Shown: positions 16,495 through 26,605, numbered from the stretch's first letter. The stretch is 64,000 nucleotides of DNA from Muribaculaceae bacterium (GCA_910573745.1 CAJSYI010000007.1:1-64000), one strand, 5' to 3'. A program made the numbers and translations. The notes: generated from the letters alone by a model not told the origin.

Positions 16495-19167
16495 ATGATG
16501 AAAAGATTTCCACACATACTGACATTCGTTGCGCTGTTGGCGATGGCTACGGCGGCCGCCTACGCGCAGACCGACACGGCGCCGTCGCGTCCCGACACGG
16601 AGACGGTAACGGCGTTTACCGATACGATCTACAATCCCGACGTGATATATTCGCCTATGCCGAAGACTTACGAGATAGCCGGAATCAACGTCAGGGGCGC
16701 GGACGGTGTGGAAGATTACGTTACCATCGGTTTTTCAGGGCTTTCCGTCGGGCAGAAAGTAACGATTCCCGGCCCGGAAATCACCGAGGCCGTGAAGCGT
16801 TTCTGGCGCAACCGCTTGTATTCAAAGGTGCAGATCAAGGTTGACAAGATTGCCGGCGACAAGGCGTGGCTTACGATTGACCTCAAACAGCAGCCGCGCA
16901 TGTCGGAACTGCGCTTCACAGGCGTCAAAGGCGGCGAGAAGAAAGACATAGAGAAAGACCTTGGAATGGTGGAGGGGCAGCAGATCACGCCCAACATAGT
17001 GGCTCAGATGAAGCAGCTCATCGAACGTTACTACTCCAAGAAGGGGTTCAAGAACGCGAAAGTGGAAATCCGCGAAATCCCCGACCTCAGCAAGGAGAAC
17101 CACGTCATGCTTCAGGTGGATGTAGACCGCAGCAACAAAATCAAGGTGCACAAGATCTACATCAACGGCAACAAGGTGATGTCCGACTCGAAGGTGAAGC
17201 GTGCGATGAAAAAGACCAACGAGAACGGCAATCTTCTCAACCTCTTCAAACAGAAGAAGTTCGTGGAGCAGGATTTCGCTGATGACCTCAACCGCATCGT
17301 GGAGAAGTACAACGAACTCGGCTATCGCGACGCAAAGATACTGAATGACAGCGTGGCGCGCTACAACGACAAGAGCGTGGACGTGTTCATCGACCTTGAG
17401 GAGGGCGACAAGTATTACATCTCCGACATACAGTGGGTGGGCAACACGGTCTACGACACCGACGTGCTGAACAACGTGCTCGGCATATATCCCGGCGACG
17501 TCTACAACCAGAAGCGGCTCAACAAGCGCACGCAGGAAGACGAGGACGCCGTGGCCAACCTCTATCTCGACCAAGGCTACCTCTTCTTCAACCTCGTGCC
17601 TATCGAAGAGAACATCAAAGGGGACAGCATCGCGCTCCAGATGCGCGTGATAGAAGGCCCTCAGGCCCGCGTGAACCGCGTGATAATCAACGGCAACGAC
17701 CAGCTTTATGAGAAGGTGATACGCCGCGAGCTGCGCGTGCGGCCAGGCGAGCTTTTCTCCAAGAGCGACCTTATGCGGTCGGCCCGCGAGATTGCCGCTT
17801 CAGGACACTTCAACCCTGAAAACATGGACATACGCCCGGAGCCCAACGAGGCCGACGGCACCGTGGACATAGTCTTCAACCTCGAGTCCAAGGCCAACGA
17901 CAAGGTTCAGCTTTCGTTCGGCTGGGGACAGACCGGCATCACAGGGCAGCTGGCGTTGTCGTTTGCCAACTTCTCGATGAAGAACCTCTTCAACCCTTCC
18001 GCCTACCGGGGCATAATACCCCGTGGCGACGGGCAGACTTTCTCCATCTCGGCGCAGACCAATGCCCAGTACTACCAAAGCTACAACATCTCCTTCTTCG
18101 ACCCATGGATAGGCGGAAAGCGTCCCAATTCGCTCTCGGTGAGCCTTGACTACTCGCGCTCGACCGGCATCAACTCATCGTACTACAACTCCAACTGGAG
18201 CAACGCCTATCTGCAGTCGCAGTATTATCTCGGCACCAACGGAACGAACTACAACACGTATGCTTATCAGAACGCGTACGACCCCAACAAGGTGCTTCAG
18301 CTTGCCGGCGTTTCGCTCGGATACGGAACGCGTCTGACGTGGCCCGACGACTATTTCCAGTTCCAGGCAAGCCTCGCCTACCGCTGGTATTACCTGAAAA
18401 ACTGGGACTACCTTTATTATATGAACAACGGCACGTCCAACTCGCTGACGCTTTCGCTAAACCTTTCGCGTACGAGCATCGACAATCCGATATACACGCG
18501 CCGCGGCTCACAGTTCTCGCTCGAGTTCTCCACGACACCTCCGGCCTCTCTCTTCGGCAACAAGAACTGGAAGCAGCTGTCTTACGAGGCCAACACGCGC
18601 AATAACGCCAATGCGAAGTCTGAGCTTTACAAATGGATAGAATACTGGAAGTTCAAGTTCAAGAGCAAGACGTTCACCCCGCTCACCGACCCTGACGGAC
18701 AGTGGACGCTCGTGCTGATGACGCGTGCCGACTTCGGACTTCTCGGCTCCTACAACAAGTACCTGCGCACGCCTTTCGAGACGTTCTATTTCGGAGGCGA
18801 CGGCATGACCGGCGGATACACCTACGCCACCGAGACGGTCGGAATGCGCGGATATGACAACGGCCAGTTCACTCCTTGGGGCTATGAGGGATATGCATAC
18901 GGCCGTTTCACGCTTGAGCTGCACTTCCCGTTCATGCTCCAGCCGTCCACCACGATTTATGCGCTCGCATTTGCCGAGGCAGGCAACGCCTGGACTTCGG
19001 TGAAAGACTTCTCGCCGTTCAATCTGAAGCGCAGCGCGGGAGTCGGAGTGCGCATCTACCTTAGCATCATAGGTTTCCTCGGCATTGACTGGGCCTATGG
19101 CTTCGACAAGGTGTGGGACCGCAGGGGAGGAAGCCAGTTCCACTTCATACTCGGACAGGAATTCTGA
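16495..19167 (+). CDS. bamA: Outer-membrane protein assembly factor BamA
   Basis: 890 residues with a signal peptide (MMKRFPHILTFVALLAMATAAAYA). Five POTRA-type repeats occupy about 60-430, recognisable by runs such as KIYINGNKVMSDSKVKRAM and IQWVGNTVYDTDVLNNVLGI. The Omp85 barrel fills the rest, with GMRGYDN near the lid-lock region, VGVRIYLSIIGFLGIDWAYG near the end and a terminal Phe (FHFILGQEF). It inserts beta-barrels into the outer membrane. It follows uppS by 100 nt and precedes two periplasmic chaperone genes. Confidence 0.96.
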   Translation: MMKRFPHILTFVALLAMATAAAYAQTDTAPSRPDTETVTAFTDTIYNPDVIYSPMPKTYEIAGINVRGADGVEDYVTIGFSGLSVGQKVTIPGPEITEAVKRFWRNRLYSKVQIKVDKIAGDKAWLTIDLKQQPRMSELRFTGVKGGEKKDIEKDLGMVEGQQITPNIVAQMKQLIERYYSKKGFKNAKVEIREIPDLSKENHVMLQVDVDRSNKIKVHKIYINGNKVMSDSKVKRAMKKTNENGNLLNLFKQKKFVEQDFADDLNRIVEKYNELGYRDAKILNDSVARYNDKSVDVFIDLEEGDKYYISDIQWVGNTVYDTDVLNNVLGIYPGDVYNQKRLNKRTQEDEDAVANLYLDQGYLFFNLVPIEENIKGDSIALQMRVIEGPQARVNRVIINGNDQLYEKVIRRELRVRPGELFSKSDLMRSAREIAASGHFNPENMDIRPEPNEADGTVDIVFNLESKANDKVQLSFGWGQTGITGQLALSFANFSMKNLFNPSAYRGIIPRGDGQTFSISAQTNAQYYQSYNISFFDPWIGGKRPNSLSVSLDYSRSTGINSSYYNSNWSNAYLQSQYYLGTNGTNYNTYAYQNAYDPNKVLQLAGVSLGYGTRLTWPDDYFQFQASLAYRWYYLKNWDYLYYMNNGTSNSLTLSLNLSRTSIDNPIYTRRGSQFSLEFSTTPPASLFGNKNWKQLSYEANTRNNANAKSELYKWIEYWKFKFKSKTFTPLTDPDGQWTLVLMTRADFGLLGSYNKYLRTPFETFYFGGDGMTGGYTYATETVGMRGYDNGQFTPWGYEGYAYGRFTLELHFPFMLQPSTTIYALAFAEAGNAWTSVKDFSPFNLKRSAGVGVRIYLSIIGFLGIDWAYGFDKVWDRRGGSQFHFILGQEF

Positions 19168-19312
19168 CGGCCGTGGATTCCGGACTGCGACCTCGGATGC
19201 GGAATCGCGGGCTGACGGACTGATGCAACTTTTCAACCGTCTGCGCGTTAAACAAATGACGCTCCGATGCGTCTAATGTACAACACGAACAGGAAATAAA
19301 ACAGAGAAAGAC

Positions 19313-19828
19313 ATGAAAAAGATACTTATCGCCCTTTGCTTTGTGGCCGCTGCGGCCTTCGGGGCTTCGGCCCAGAAGTTCGCGCTCGTCAATATGGACT
19401 ACGTGCTCCGCAACCTTCCAGACTATGAGATGGCCAATGAGCAGCTCAACCAGGTGTCGCAACGCTGGGAGAAGGAAATAGTGGCTCTGCAGAAAGAGGC
19501 CGAGACCATGTACAAGAACTATCAGGCCGATATGGTGTTCCTGACTCAGGAGCAGCAGAACAAGCGCGCTGAGGAGGTGGCCGCCAAAGAGAAGGAGGTG
19601 GCCGAGCTGCGCAGCAAGTATTTCGGCCCTGAAGGCGAGCTTTACAAGAAGCGCCAGTCGCTGATGAAGCCCATACAGGAGAACATCTACAATGCCGTGA
19701 AGGCCGTGTCGGAGGAACGCAAGTATCAGGTGATATTCGACCGTGCCTCTTCGCAGAGCATCATATTCGCATCTCCGACAATCGACGTCAGCAATGAGGT
19801 GCTGGCCAAGCTCGGGTTCTCCAAATAA
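19313..19828 (+). CDS. OmpH/Skp-family periplasmic chaperone (first copy)
   Basis: 171 residues: signal peptide MKKILIALCFVAAAAFGASAQ, then the OmpH start FALVNMDYVLRNLPDYEMAN, a long charged coiled coil (about 45-120) and a short C-terminal beta region. Skp-like trimers hold unfolded barrels on the way to BamA. It lies 145 nt after bamA and 36 nt before a second, clearly homologous copy, the tandem arrangement usual in Bacteroidales. Confidence 0.92.
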   Translation: MKKILIALCFVAAAAFGASAQKFALVNMDYVLRNLPDYEMANEQLNQVSQRWEKEIVALQKEAETMYKNYQADMVFLTQEQQNKRAEEVAAKEKEVAELRSKYFGPEGELYKKRQSLMKPIQENIYNAVKAVSEERKYQVIFDRASSQSIIFASPTIDVSNEVLAKLGFSK

Positions 19829-19864
19829 GACAGGAAACATAAACACAATAACGATACACTAAAA

Positions 19865-20368
19865 ATGTTGAAAAAGATTCTTTTGGCAATGGCAGTCGCT
19901 TTGCCTATGTTTGCTTCGGCACAGTCTACAGTCAAAATCGGCGTAGTTGACACCAACGTCCTCATCCAGGCAATGCCTGAGGCCACCGCCGCGCAGACGA
20001 AGCTTGCCGACACGAGCAAGAAGTATGAAGACGCCTATGGCAAGCTCATCGAGGAATACAAGCGTCTGGCAGAGGAATTCCAGAACATGAAGGAGGATGT
20101 GCTTCCCGCCATCCGTGAGAACAAGGCCCGCGACCTTGCCGACAAGCAGAACAAGATCCAGCAGTTCGAGCAGCAGGCTCAGGAAGACCTCGGCAAGCAG
20201 CAGCAGGAACTCATGGCTCCTATCATGCAGAAGGTGAAGAACGCCATCGAGGCCGTAGGTGCGGAGGGCAAGTTCACGGTGATTTCCGAGAAGCCCGCTT
20301 TCATCTACATCGGCGAGGGTGCGGTAGACATCACCAACGACGTCAAGAACCGTCTCGGACTCAAATAA
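19865..20368 (+). CDS. OmpH/Skp-family periplasmic chaperone (second copy)
   Basis: 167 residues: signal peptide MLKKILLAMAVALPMFASAQ, the start KIGVVDTNVLIQAMPEATAA, a Gln/Lys/Glu-rich coiled coil of about 80 residues, and the ending VDITNDVKNRLGLK, which parallels IDVSNEVLAKLGFSK of the first copy. The pair probably arose by duplication and may form separate or mixed trimers. A terminator-like hairpin directly after it suggests this is the end of the bamA-skp transcript. Confidence 0.92.
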   Translation: MLKKILLAMAVALPMFASAQSTVKIGVVDTNVLIQAMPEATAAQTKLADTSKKYEDAYGKLIEEYKRLAEEFQNMKEDVLPAIRENKARDLADKQNKIQQFEQQAQEDLGKQQQELMAPIMQKVKNAIEAVGAEGKFTVISEKPAFIYIGEGAVDITNDVKNRLGLK

Positions 20369-20390
20369 TCCGGACATCGATATATGACAA

Positions 20391-20430
20391 GAGGCGAAGA
20401 ATCATGAATGAATTCTTCGTCTCGCTTTTC
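20391..20430 (+). terminator. Terminator after the second skp gene
   Basis: GAGGCGAAGAAT pairs with ATTCTTCGTCTC (12 positions, one G-U) around a 9-nt loop, followed by GCTTTTC. It ends a few bases before murI, so murI may be read partly from its own promoter. Confidence 0.6.
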
Positions 20431-20441
20431 TCAGACAGAGC

Positions 20442-21293
20442 ATGCAGCCATCCGTGCGTTTTCCGTCGTCTCCGGGCCCGGTCGGGATTTTCGATTCCGG
20501 CTACGGGGGGCTGACGATTCTCGACAGCATACGCCGACGCCTGCCGGAATACGATTACGTGTATCTCGGCGACAATGCCCGTGCGCCTTACGGGCAACGC
20601 TCGTTCGACCTCGTCTTCGATTTCACGCGTCAGGCCGTTGAGGAGCTGTTCATGCGCGGATGCCACTTGGTGATACTGGCCTGCAACACGGCTTCTGCCA
20701 AAGCCCTGCGCTCGATCCAGCAGGAGGTCTTGCCGCAGTTGGATCCGGACAGGCGGGTGCTTGGGGTGATACGCCCCACGGTGGAACGTCTCGGCACCCT
20801 TTCGCAGACCCGGCATGTCGGCGTGCTCGCCACGCAGGGCACAGTGGCGAGCGGATCTTACGGGATGGAAATCGGGAAGCTCTACGGCAACGCCATGCAC
20901 GTAAGCGAGATGGCGGCTCCGATGTGGGTGCCGTTGATTGAGAACGGGGAGGCTGGCGGCGATGGTGCCGACTATTTCGTCAGGAAATACGTTGACGGAC
21001 TTATGGCCATGGATCCGGAGATAGACACGTTGATTCTCGGATGCACGCATTATCCGATCCTTCTTCCCAAGATATGCCGCTACGCCCCCGGCAATGTCAA
21101 CGTAATGCCCCAAGGCGGCATAGTGGCCGACAGCCTGGCGGAATATCTGGACCGTCATCCGGAGATGGCGGCCAAATGCACGCGAGGAGGCGGGGTGAGG
21201 TTCATCACTACCGAGAATCCTGAAAGATTCGACTCGCTTGCGACAGGCTTTGTCGGTATGCCTGTTCGTTCTGAACACGTTTCGCTTAGATGA
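20442..21293 (+). CDS. murI: Glutamate racemase
   Basis: 283 residues. The substrate loop GIFDSGYGGLTIL lies at 15-27, the first catalytic Cys is Cys81 in ACNTAS, and the second lies in GCTHYPI at about 205. It interconverts L- and D-glutamate for peptidoglycan. Both catalytic cysteines are present. It follows the skp pair, continuing the envelope theme of the block. The first ten residues before PGPVGIFDSG are extra, so a later start cannot be excluded, but no later in-frame ATG precedes the motif. Confidence 0.95.
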   Translation: MQPSVRFPSSPGPVGIFDSGYGGLTILDSIRRRLPEYDYVYLGDNARAPYGQRSFDLVFDFTRQAVEELFMRGCHLVILACNTASAKALRSIQQEVLPQLDPDRRVLGVIRPTVERLGTLSQTRHVGVLATQGTVASGSYGMEIGKLYGNAMHVSEMAAPMWVPLIENGEAGGDGADYFVRKYVDGLMAMDPEIDTLILGCTHYPILLPKICRYAPGNVNVMPQGGIVADSLAEYLDRHPEMAAKCTRGGGVRFITTENPERFDSLATGFVGMPVRSEHVSLR

Positions 21294-21406
21294 CATATCC
21301 GGCCTTTGTGCCGGACGTATGGCCGGTGCCGGATGCATCATGAGGCAGTCCTGCACGGTGCCGGCTAAAGATTCGGACAGCCTTTGAAAACAAGAAAAAG
21401 ACAGAT

Positions 21407-22219
21407 ATGGCAATTTCAAAAAGACTCTACAAGTATCTGGCCATTGCCGCAGTGGCAATGCCCTTTGCGTTGGCTTCCTGCTCGGACGACAACGATCCTG
21501 ACGACAACCGTTATGAGGAGATCGATCTCGAATGGAGGAATTCCGGGTTGACGTTCAATGCCGAAGGCATCTGGGACGGATGGAACAAGGACGAAGACCT
21601 GAAGGTCGGCGATTTCGTGTTCACCCATTTCTATGAGAACATGGGTATTGATTATGTCTATGGCTTTACTGCCGCCAAATCCACAGACATGCAGAACTAT
21701 CCCGGCGATATGCTCAACCACCAATATACGGTCATGCCTGGCGGCGGTGCCGACGGCAAGGGGACTCCTTATATTGTAGCCAACTGGGCGGCATATCAGG
21801 AAAGCCTTGACCCTGAAAGTCCCACCTGCATGGTAAGACTCGAAGGCGGCGATGACGTGTTTGCAAGAGCATTCTGGCCAGAGAGCGTGAAAGTTACCAA
21901 CACGTGCTATGCCTATTATGCAATGGCGGAAGGCGACAACTATGCAAGAAAGTTTGAAGAGGGCGACTGGTTCAAGCTTATCGCCACCGGACACAAGACG
22001 GACGGGACTACTAAGTCCGTGGAGTTTTATCTTGCCGATTGCAAAGGCAGCGATTCCTCGAAATGGTTCGTTACTGATTGGAAAGAGTTTGACCTTTCTT
22101 CCCTCGGTGAGGTTCTTGTCATATCGTTCACTATGGAGTCGTCCGACTTCAATGAATATGGCATGAAGACTCCGGCCTATTTCGCTCTTGACGACCTTGA
22201 AGTGAAAGTTGCAAAATGA
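21407..22219 (+). CDS. DUF4465 lipoprotein
   Basis: 270 residues with a lipoprotein signal (MAISKRLYKYLAIAAVAMPFALASC, lipid Cys at 25) followed by an Asp-rich linker. The DUF4465 hallmarks are present: FNAEGIWDGWNKD, VTNTCYAYYAMAEGDNYARK, VEFYLADCKG, and the closing SSDFNEYGMKTPAYFALDDL. Proteins of this family are exposed beta-sandwich lipoproteins of Bacteroidota and Planctomycetes with no settled role. It lies 113 nt after murI. Confidence 0.85.
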   Translation: MAISKRLYKYLAIAAVAMPFALASCSDDNDPDDNRYEEIDLEWRNSGLTFNAEGIWDGWNKDEDLKVGDFVFTHFYENMGIDYVYGFTAAKSTDMQNYPGDMLNHQYTVMPGGGADGKGTPYIVANWAAYQESLDPESPTCMVRLEGGDDVFARAFWPESVKVTNTCYAYYAMAEGDNYARKFEEGDWFKLIATGHKTDGTTKSVEFYLADCKGSDSSKWFVTDWKEFDLSSLGEVLVISFTMESSDFNEYGMKTPAYFALDDLEVKVAK

Positions 22220-22229
22220 AAGCGGCCTT

Positions 22230-22505
22230 ATGAAGACTCTTGATGAAATAAAAGAGGCGATCCGCAAGGGGCTCAGCCCCGAGGAAGGGCTTAAGGCTTT
22301 GACGGACTATGTCGAGACCCACCCCGGCGACGACGAAGCCCTCACGGCACGCGGGATGCAGCATTGGAGCATGGGCGACCGTGCTTCGGCCATCAACGAC
22401 TATCTCGCGGCCATAAAAACCAACCCCGAAAGCAAGGCCAAGATGGCCCTCAAGGCCACAAACGACATTTTGGACTACTACAACAAGGATCTCTACAATC
22501 CCTGA
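22230..22505 (+). CDS. Small TPR-type protein
   Basis: 91 residues from the ATG of MKTLDEIKEAIRKG. An upstream TTG would add seven residues and overlap the DUF4465 gene, which is less likely. Two helical hairpins match TPRs: GLKALTDYVETHPGDDEALT and ARGMQHWSMGDRASAINDYL. There is no signal peptide, so it is cytoplasmic and probably a protein-binding adaptor with unknown partners. It lies 10 nt after the lipoprotein gene and just before a terminator. Confidence 0.75.
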   Translation: MKTLDEIKEAIRKGLSPEEGLKALTDYVETHPGDDEALTARGMQHWSMGDRASAINDYLAAIKTNPESKAKMALKATNDILDYYNKDLYNP

Positions 22506-22540
22506 ATCCTTGGCAGGCTGTTTTGACAGTCCCGGATTTT

Positions 22541-22574
22541 CAATGACGCGCTTCACGGTGCGTCATTGCTTTTT
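22541..22574 (+). terminator. Terminator after the small TPR gene
   Basis: CAATGACGC pairs perfectly with GCGTCATTG around a 10-nt loop, followed by C and five T. It separates the murI side from lptD. Confidence 0.8.
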
Positions 22575-22650
22575 GAGGCGGCGTGAATCATCGCGGTCGG
22601 AGGCTTTGCTAAAAAAGGTGAAAGGGATTCGGTTTTTGGGATGATAAGCG

Positions 22651-22680
22651 TTGCCGTTCGGTGATTTAATAGTAATTTTG
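22651..22680 (+). promoter_or_regulatory. Promoter of lptD
   Basis: TTG, 19 nt, TAATTTTG. The -7 box ends 71 nt before the TTG start codon of lptD. Confidence 0.7.
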
Positions 22681-22751
22681 TGAGATAATTACTATTGGCA
22701 GCCGTCACCGCAAGTCTTTTTGCATCCGTCGGCTTATCAACCTGAGCATCT

Positions 22752-25601
22752 TTGAGACGACCTCTCATATATATTATAGTTCTCTTGGCCGTGGCTGTGG
22801 CAGTTGCGGCAGAGAGTGCCGCACCTTCACGTCAACGCATTGAGGGGAGGGTGGAGTCTCAGTCGGTAAGGTCGGATTCCGTGCCGGCTCAGCCGGTGGA
22901 CTCGGCATCGGCCGTCAGAAGGCGTGGCGGACGCATCAACAAAGGAGCCGGTGTTGAATCCGGAGATTCGGCTGTTCTTGCTGCAATGCGGGGCGGCGAG
23001 GCCGATTCGTCAGGGACGGCAGGCCGCCAGCGTCTCACTCGTCTCAACCGCGAGAAGGTGGACTTGGAGGATATGGTAAGCTTCTCCGCCAAAGACTCAC
23101 TTGTGCTTTTCGGGCAGAACAACGCGTATCTTTACGGCGACGGTACGGTGGAATATTCTGACCTCCAGCTTAATTCCGGCGAGATACGTATGGTCCTCGA
23201 CAGTTCGACGGTCTATGCTGCCGGGATTTATGATTCGGTGGGCACATTGACGGAGACCCCGATTTTCAAAGACCGTTCGGGCGAATACGAGTCGCAGACG
23301 ATGACTTACAACTTCAAGACCCAGCGCGGCTACATAACCGATGTCATCACCCAGCAGGGAGAGGGATACCTCACCGGCGGCAAGACCAAGAAGATGGAAG
23401 ACGGCTGTTTCTTCGTTGAGAACGGCTTCTATACCACATGCGACAATCATGAGCATCCCCACTTCGGGTTCCATCTAACCAAGGCGAAGGTAACCCCGAA
23501 GAAGAACATCGTTACCGGCCCGGTCTATATGGTTCTTGCCGATGTGCCTCTGCCGCTGGCTTTGCCCTTCGGTTTCTTCCCGTTCAACAAGGAGTATTCT
23601 TCGGGCATAATAATGCCTACTTTCGGCGACGACTACAACCGGGGGTTCTACCTGCGCGACGGCGGCTATTACTTTGCGATAAACGACAACATCGACCTCG
23701 CGCTGCGTGGCGAAATCTATACGCGCGGCTCGTGGGGCGTGAGCGCACGTTCAAATTATGTGAAGCGTTACCGTTTCCGTGGCAATTTCGACCTGAGCTT
23801 CATATCCACAGTAACCGGGGAGAAAGGGGATCCCGATTATCAGAAGATGAAGAACTTCCGCATAGCCTGGACGCATACGCAGGACGCAAAGGCGAACCCC
23901 AACCTGAATTTCTCTGCGTCGGTCAACTTCACCACGAGCGGATACACGCGAAACGACCTCAATTCTTATTACAACAATTCGTTCACGGAGAACACCAAGA
24001 GTTCATCGGTCAACATGACCTACCGCATCCCTAATTCCAAGTGGAGCGTGTCGGCCACGGCCAACATCACACAGCGCAACCAGGACGAGACGCTGGCGGT
24101 CAGTTTCCCAAACCTTACTGTAACCATGTCGCAGCTTGCTCCTTTCAAGCGCAAGCGCTCCGTAGGAGGCGAACGCTGGTACGAGAAGATAAGGATGTCG
24201 TACTCCGGACAGTTCCAGAATTCGCTGACGGCAAAGCAGGACGAGTTTTTCAAGAAAAGCCTCATCAAGGACTGGCGCAACGGCATGAAGCACTACATAC
24301 CGGTGTCGGCCACGTTCAGCCTCTTCAAGTACATCAACATATCGCCGCAGATTTCCATCAACGACCGTATGTATACCAGTAAGATACGCCGTCAGTGGGA
24401 CACGCAGGCATCGCGCGAGGTGCAGGACACGACCTACGGATTCTACAATCTTTTCGACTTCAACGCGTCTGTCTCGCTCGACACCAAGGTTTACGGTTTC
24501 TACAAGCCGTGGAAGGTTTTCGGCGACAAGGTGCAGATGATACGCCATGTCATCACGCCAACCGTCTCGTTCTCCGGCGCTCCTGATTTCAGCGCTCCCG
24601 GCTGGGGCGTGTTCGGGTCTTATTCCTATACGGATGCGGAGGGGGTAAGGCGCACCAACCGCTACAACTATTTCTCCCACGGTCTGCTGGGTTCCCCTTC
24701 GTCGGGCACCTCAAGCACGCTCAGCGTACAGATCGCCAACAACCTTGAGATGAAGGTGAAGAGCGATCAGGACTCGACGGGCTACAAGAAAGTTTCGCTC
24801 ATAGAGAACTTCACCATCGGGCAGAGCTATAATTTCGCGGCCGACTCTATGAACTGGAGCAACATCAACACCTCGATTATGCTCCGGCTGGTGAAGAACT
24901 TCAACCTGAGCCTTTCGGCCACATGGGATCCGTACACCTACAGGCTCAACTCTTCCGGTTCGCCTGTGCGTGTCAATGTGCCGCGCTGGAAGGCGGGCAA
25001 GGGATGGGCAAGGCTGTCAAGCACGGGAACTTCGTTTTCCTACACCTTCAACAACGACACTTTCCGCCGCAAGAAGGGCAACGGCACAGACAAGGGGAAA
25101 GGAGACGGAGAGAACGGTGATGCCGAGGGCGAAGGCTTTGACGACGAGGAGGGCGGATTCGCTGCCGAGGCGGCACGCCGCCGTAGGGACAAGGAAGATG
25201 ACGGTATGCCTGATGCTGATGCCGACGGATACGCGAAATGGGAATGCCCATGGAGCCTGACGTTCAACTATTCGGTCAATTACGGTTACGGAGAGTTTGA
25301 CAAGCGGAAGATGGAATTCAAGGGGAAATGGACCCAGAACCTTTCGCTTTCAGGTAACATACGTCCGACCAAGAACTGGAACTTCAGTTTCTCGGCTTCC
25401 TACAATTTCGACCTGAAGAAGATAGCCTATATGAACTGCAGCGTCTCGCGCGACCTGCATTGTTTTACCATGACAGCTTCGTTCGTCCCCGTAGGCCCTT
25501 ACAAGTCCTACAATTTCCATATTGCCGTGAAATCGTCGCTGTTGCAGGACCTGAAATATGACAAACGCTCCTCCAACTCCAACGGCATCAAGTGGTATTG
25601 A
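22752..25601 (+). CDS. lptD: LPS assembly outer-membrane protein LptD
   Basis: 949 residues. The start is a TTG: an in-frame stop lies three codons upstream, and the signal peptide [20 protein letters not shown] begins at once. The OstA/LptA-like jelly-roll is at about 105-250 ([23 protein letters not shown]), followed by a large beta-barrel with many Tyr/Phe-ended strands. With LptE it inserts LPS into the outer leaflet. Odd feature: a highly charged, Gly/Asp/Glu/Arg-rich insertion of about 60 residues at roughly 772-832 between two barrel strands. LptC is encoded at 42.8 kb. Confidence 0.85.
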   Translation: MRRPLIYIIVLLAVAVAVAAESAAPSRQRIEGRVESQSVRSDSVPAQPVDSASAVRRRGGRINKGAGVESGDSAVLAAMRGGEADSSGTAGRQRLTRLNREKVDLEDMVSFSAKDSLVLFGQNNAYLYGDGTVEYSDLQLNSGEIRMVLDSSTVYAAGIYDSVGTLTETPIFKDRSGEYESQTMTYNFKTQRGYITDVITQQGEGYLTGGKTKKMEDGCFFVENGFYTTCDNHEHPHFGFHLTKAKVTPKKNIVTGPVYMVLADVPLPLALPFGFFPFNKEYSSGIIMPTFGDDYNRGFYLRDGGYYFAINDNIDLALRGEIYTRGSWGVSARSNYVKRYRFRGNFDLSFISTVTGEKGDPDYQKMKNFRIAWTHTQDAKANPNLNFSASVNFTTSGYTRNDLNSYYNNSFTENTKSSSVNMTYRIPNSKWSVSATANITQRNQDETLAVSFPNLTVTMSQLAPFKRKRSVGGERWYEKIRMSYSGQFQNSLTAKQDEFFKKSLIKDWRNGMKHYIPVSATFSLFKYINISPQISINDRMYTSKIRRQWDTQASREVQDTTYGFYNLFDFNASVSLDTKVYGFYKPWKVFGDKVQMIRHVITPTVSFSGAPDFSAPGWGVFGSYSYTDAEGVRRTNRYNYFSHGLLGSPSSGTSSTLSVQIANNLEMKVKSDQDSTGYKKVSLIENFTIGQSYNFAADSMNWSNINTSIMLRLVKNFNLSLSATWDPYTYRLNSSGSPVRVNVPRWKAGKGWARLSSTGTSFSYTFNNDTFRRKKGNGTDKGKGDGENGDAEGEGFDDEEGGFAAEAARRRRDKEDDGMPDADADGYAKWECPWSLTFNYSVNYGYGEFDKRKMEFKGKWTQNLSLSGNIRPTKNWNFSFSASYNFDLKKIAYMNCSVSRDLHCFTMTASFVPVGPYKSYNFHIAVKSSLLQDLKYDKRSSNSNGIKWY

Positions 25602-25635
25602 TGGAGGCAGGGAACCCATAAATGACAGAACCGTT

Positions 25636-25986
25636 ATGAAAGATAATCGGGAAGGACATAAGAGCGAGTGGCAGAAGATGCTCGACGGTGAGATGTATGA
25701 CGCAGGCCACGGAAGCTTCCAGGAAGCGTTGTCCAAGACGCGCAGCCTAATATGGGAGTTCAATTCTCTCCATCCTTCTGAGGAAGAGGGGCAGAAACGG
25801 ATTGTCCGGTCGATGCTCGGCTCGATAGGCGACAATGTCTGCATAGGCGGAGGCTCCAAGATTCTTCCGGGCGTTACGATAGGCGACCGGAGTGTGGTGG
25901 GAGCTGGGTCGGTCGTAACACGCGACGTGCCTCCGGGTGTGGTCGTGGCCGGAAACCCTGCCCGCATCGTCAGGCATCTCGACTGA
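25636..25986 (+). pseudogene. Internally deleted maltose/galactoside O-acetyltransferase
   Basis: The 116-residue frame keeps the N-terminal helical domain of the Maa/LacA family ([14 protein letters not shown] through [10 protein letters not shown]) and jumps in frame to the C-terminal left-handed helix coils ([16 protein letters not shown] through [14 protein letters not shown]). The central hexapeptide coils, about 80 residues in full-length relatives and including the ATHP segment with the catalytic His, are gone. The join falls in the repeated SIGDN/TIGDN-type coil, as expected from recombination between similar coils. It is unlikely to be an active acetyltransferase; a shortened non-catalytic protein is possible because the frame stays open. 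It lies between lptD and a Crp/Fnr-type regulator. Confidence 0.75.
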
Positions 25987-26029
25987 CAGAGCCTATGGTA
26001 GAAGACCGTAACATCCTGAATAATAGACA

Positions 26030-26605
26030 ATGCTAAGTTTTCACGACATTGTATGTGCGGTGCTTCCGGTACCGGCAAGGGTAAGCGGCCTTATGGCCGG
26101 GAAAGCCCGCATTTGTGCGTTCGGCAAAGGAGAAAGACTCGTGGAGCAAGGATGTCGCTGCAACGACATTTTCTTCTTGGCCGAAGGCATCTGCCGTTCG
26201 CTGTATGAAGAGGACGGCAAAGAAGACACCCGCTGGTTTGCCACTGAAGGTGATGTGGTTACGTCGCTTACCGCCATACATCGCCGGGAACCGGCCATTT
26301 TCTCCATCGAAGCCATAACGCCGGTGAAATGCTATGCCATAGGATATTCCGATATGGAGGAGCTGCTCGAATGCGAAGACGATATAAAGCGGTGGGCACT
26401 CGAGATATTCGCGGAATCGTTGTATGTGCTTGAGAGGCGTTATGTCATAATCGGTACCGGAGATGCGCGCTCCCGCTATGAGGCATTGCTTAAAGGCCGG
26501 CCGCAGGAAATGCTCAACTGCATACCGCTCAAATACATAGCCCAGTATCTGAAAATCACACAAGAGACACTGTCTCGAGTGAGGAAAGCTTATGCCAAGA
26601 TTTAG
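26030..26605 (+). CDS. Crp/Fnr-family transcription regulator
   Basis: 191 residues. The cyclic-nucleotide-binding fold covers about 20-125 (FGKGERLVEQGCRCNDIFFL ... SIEAITPVKCYAIGYSDMEE), followed by the dimer helix and a C-terminal helix-turn-helix with IPLKYIAQYLKITQETLSRV. The N-terminal Cys cluster for an Fe-S centre as in Fnr is not obvious, so the signal is unknown. It starts 43 nt after the decayed acetyltransferase. Its stop codon TAG overlaps the first bases of the MITE-like element. A TTTGAC-N4-GTCAAA palindrome lies 390 nt downstream, before the next gene. Confidence 0.88.
   Translation: MLSFHDIVCAVLPVPARVSGLMAGKARICAFGKGERLVEQGCRCNDIFFLAEGICRSLYEEDGKEDTRWFATEGDVVTSLTAIHRREPAIFSIEAITPVKCYAIGYSDMEELLECEDDIKRWALEIFAESLYVLERRYVIIGTGDARSRYEALLKGRPQEMLNCIPLKYIAQYLKITQETLSRVRKAYAKI

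Noticed and set aside
20361-21458. 365-residue open frame opposite murI
   Set aside because: murI has both catalytic cysteines and family motifs; the antisense frame has none.
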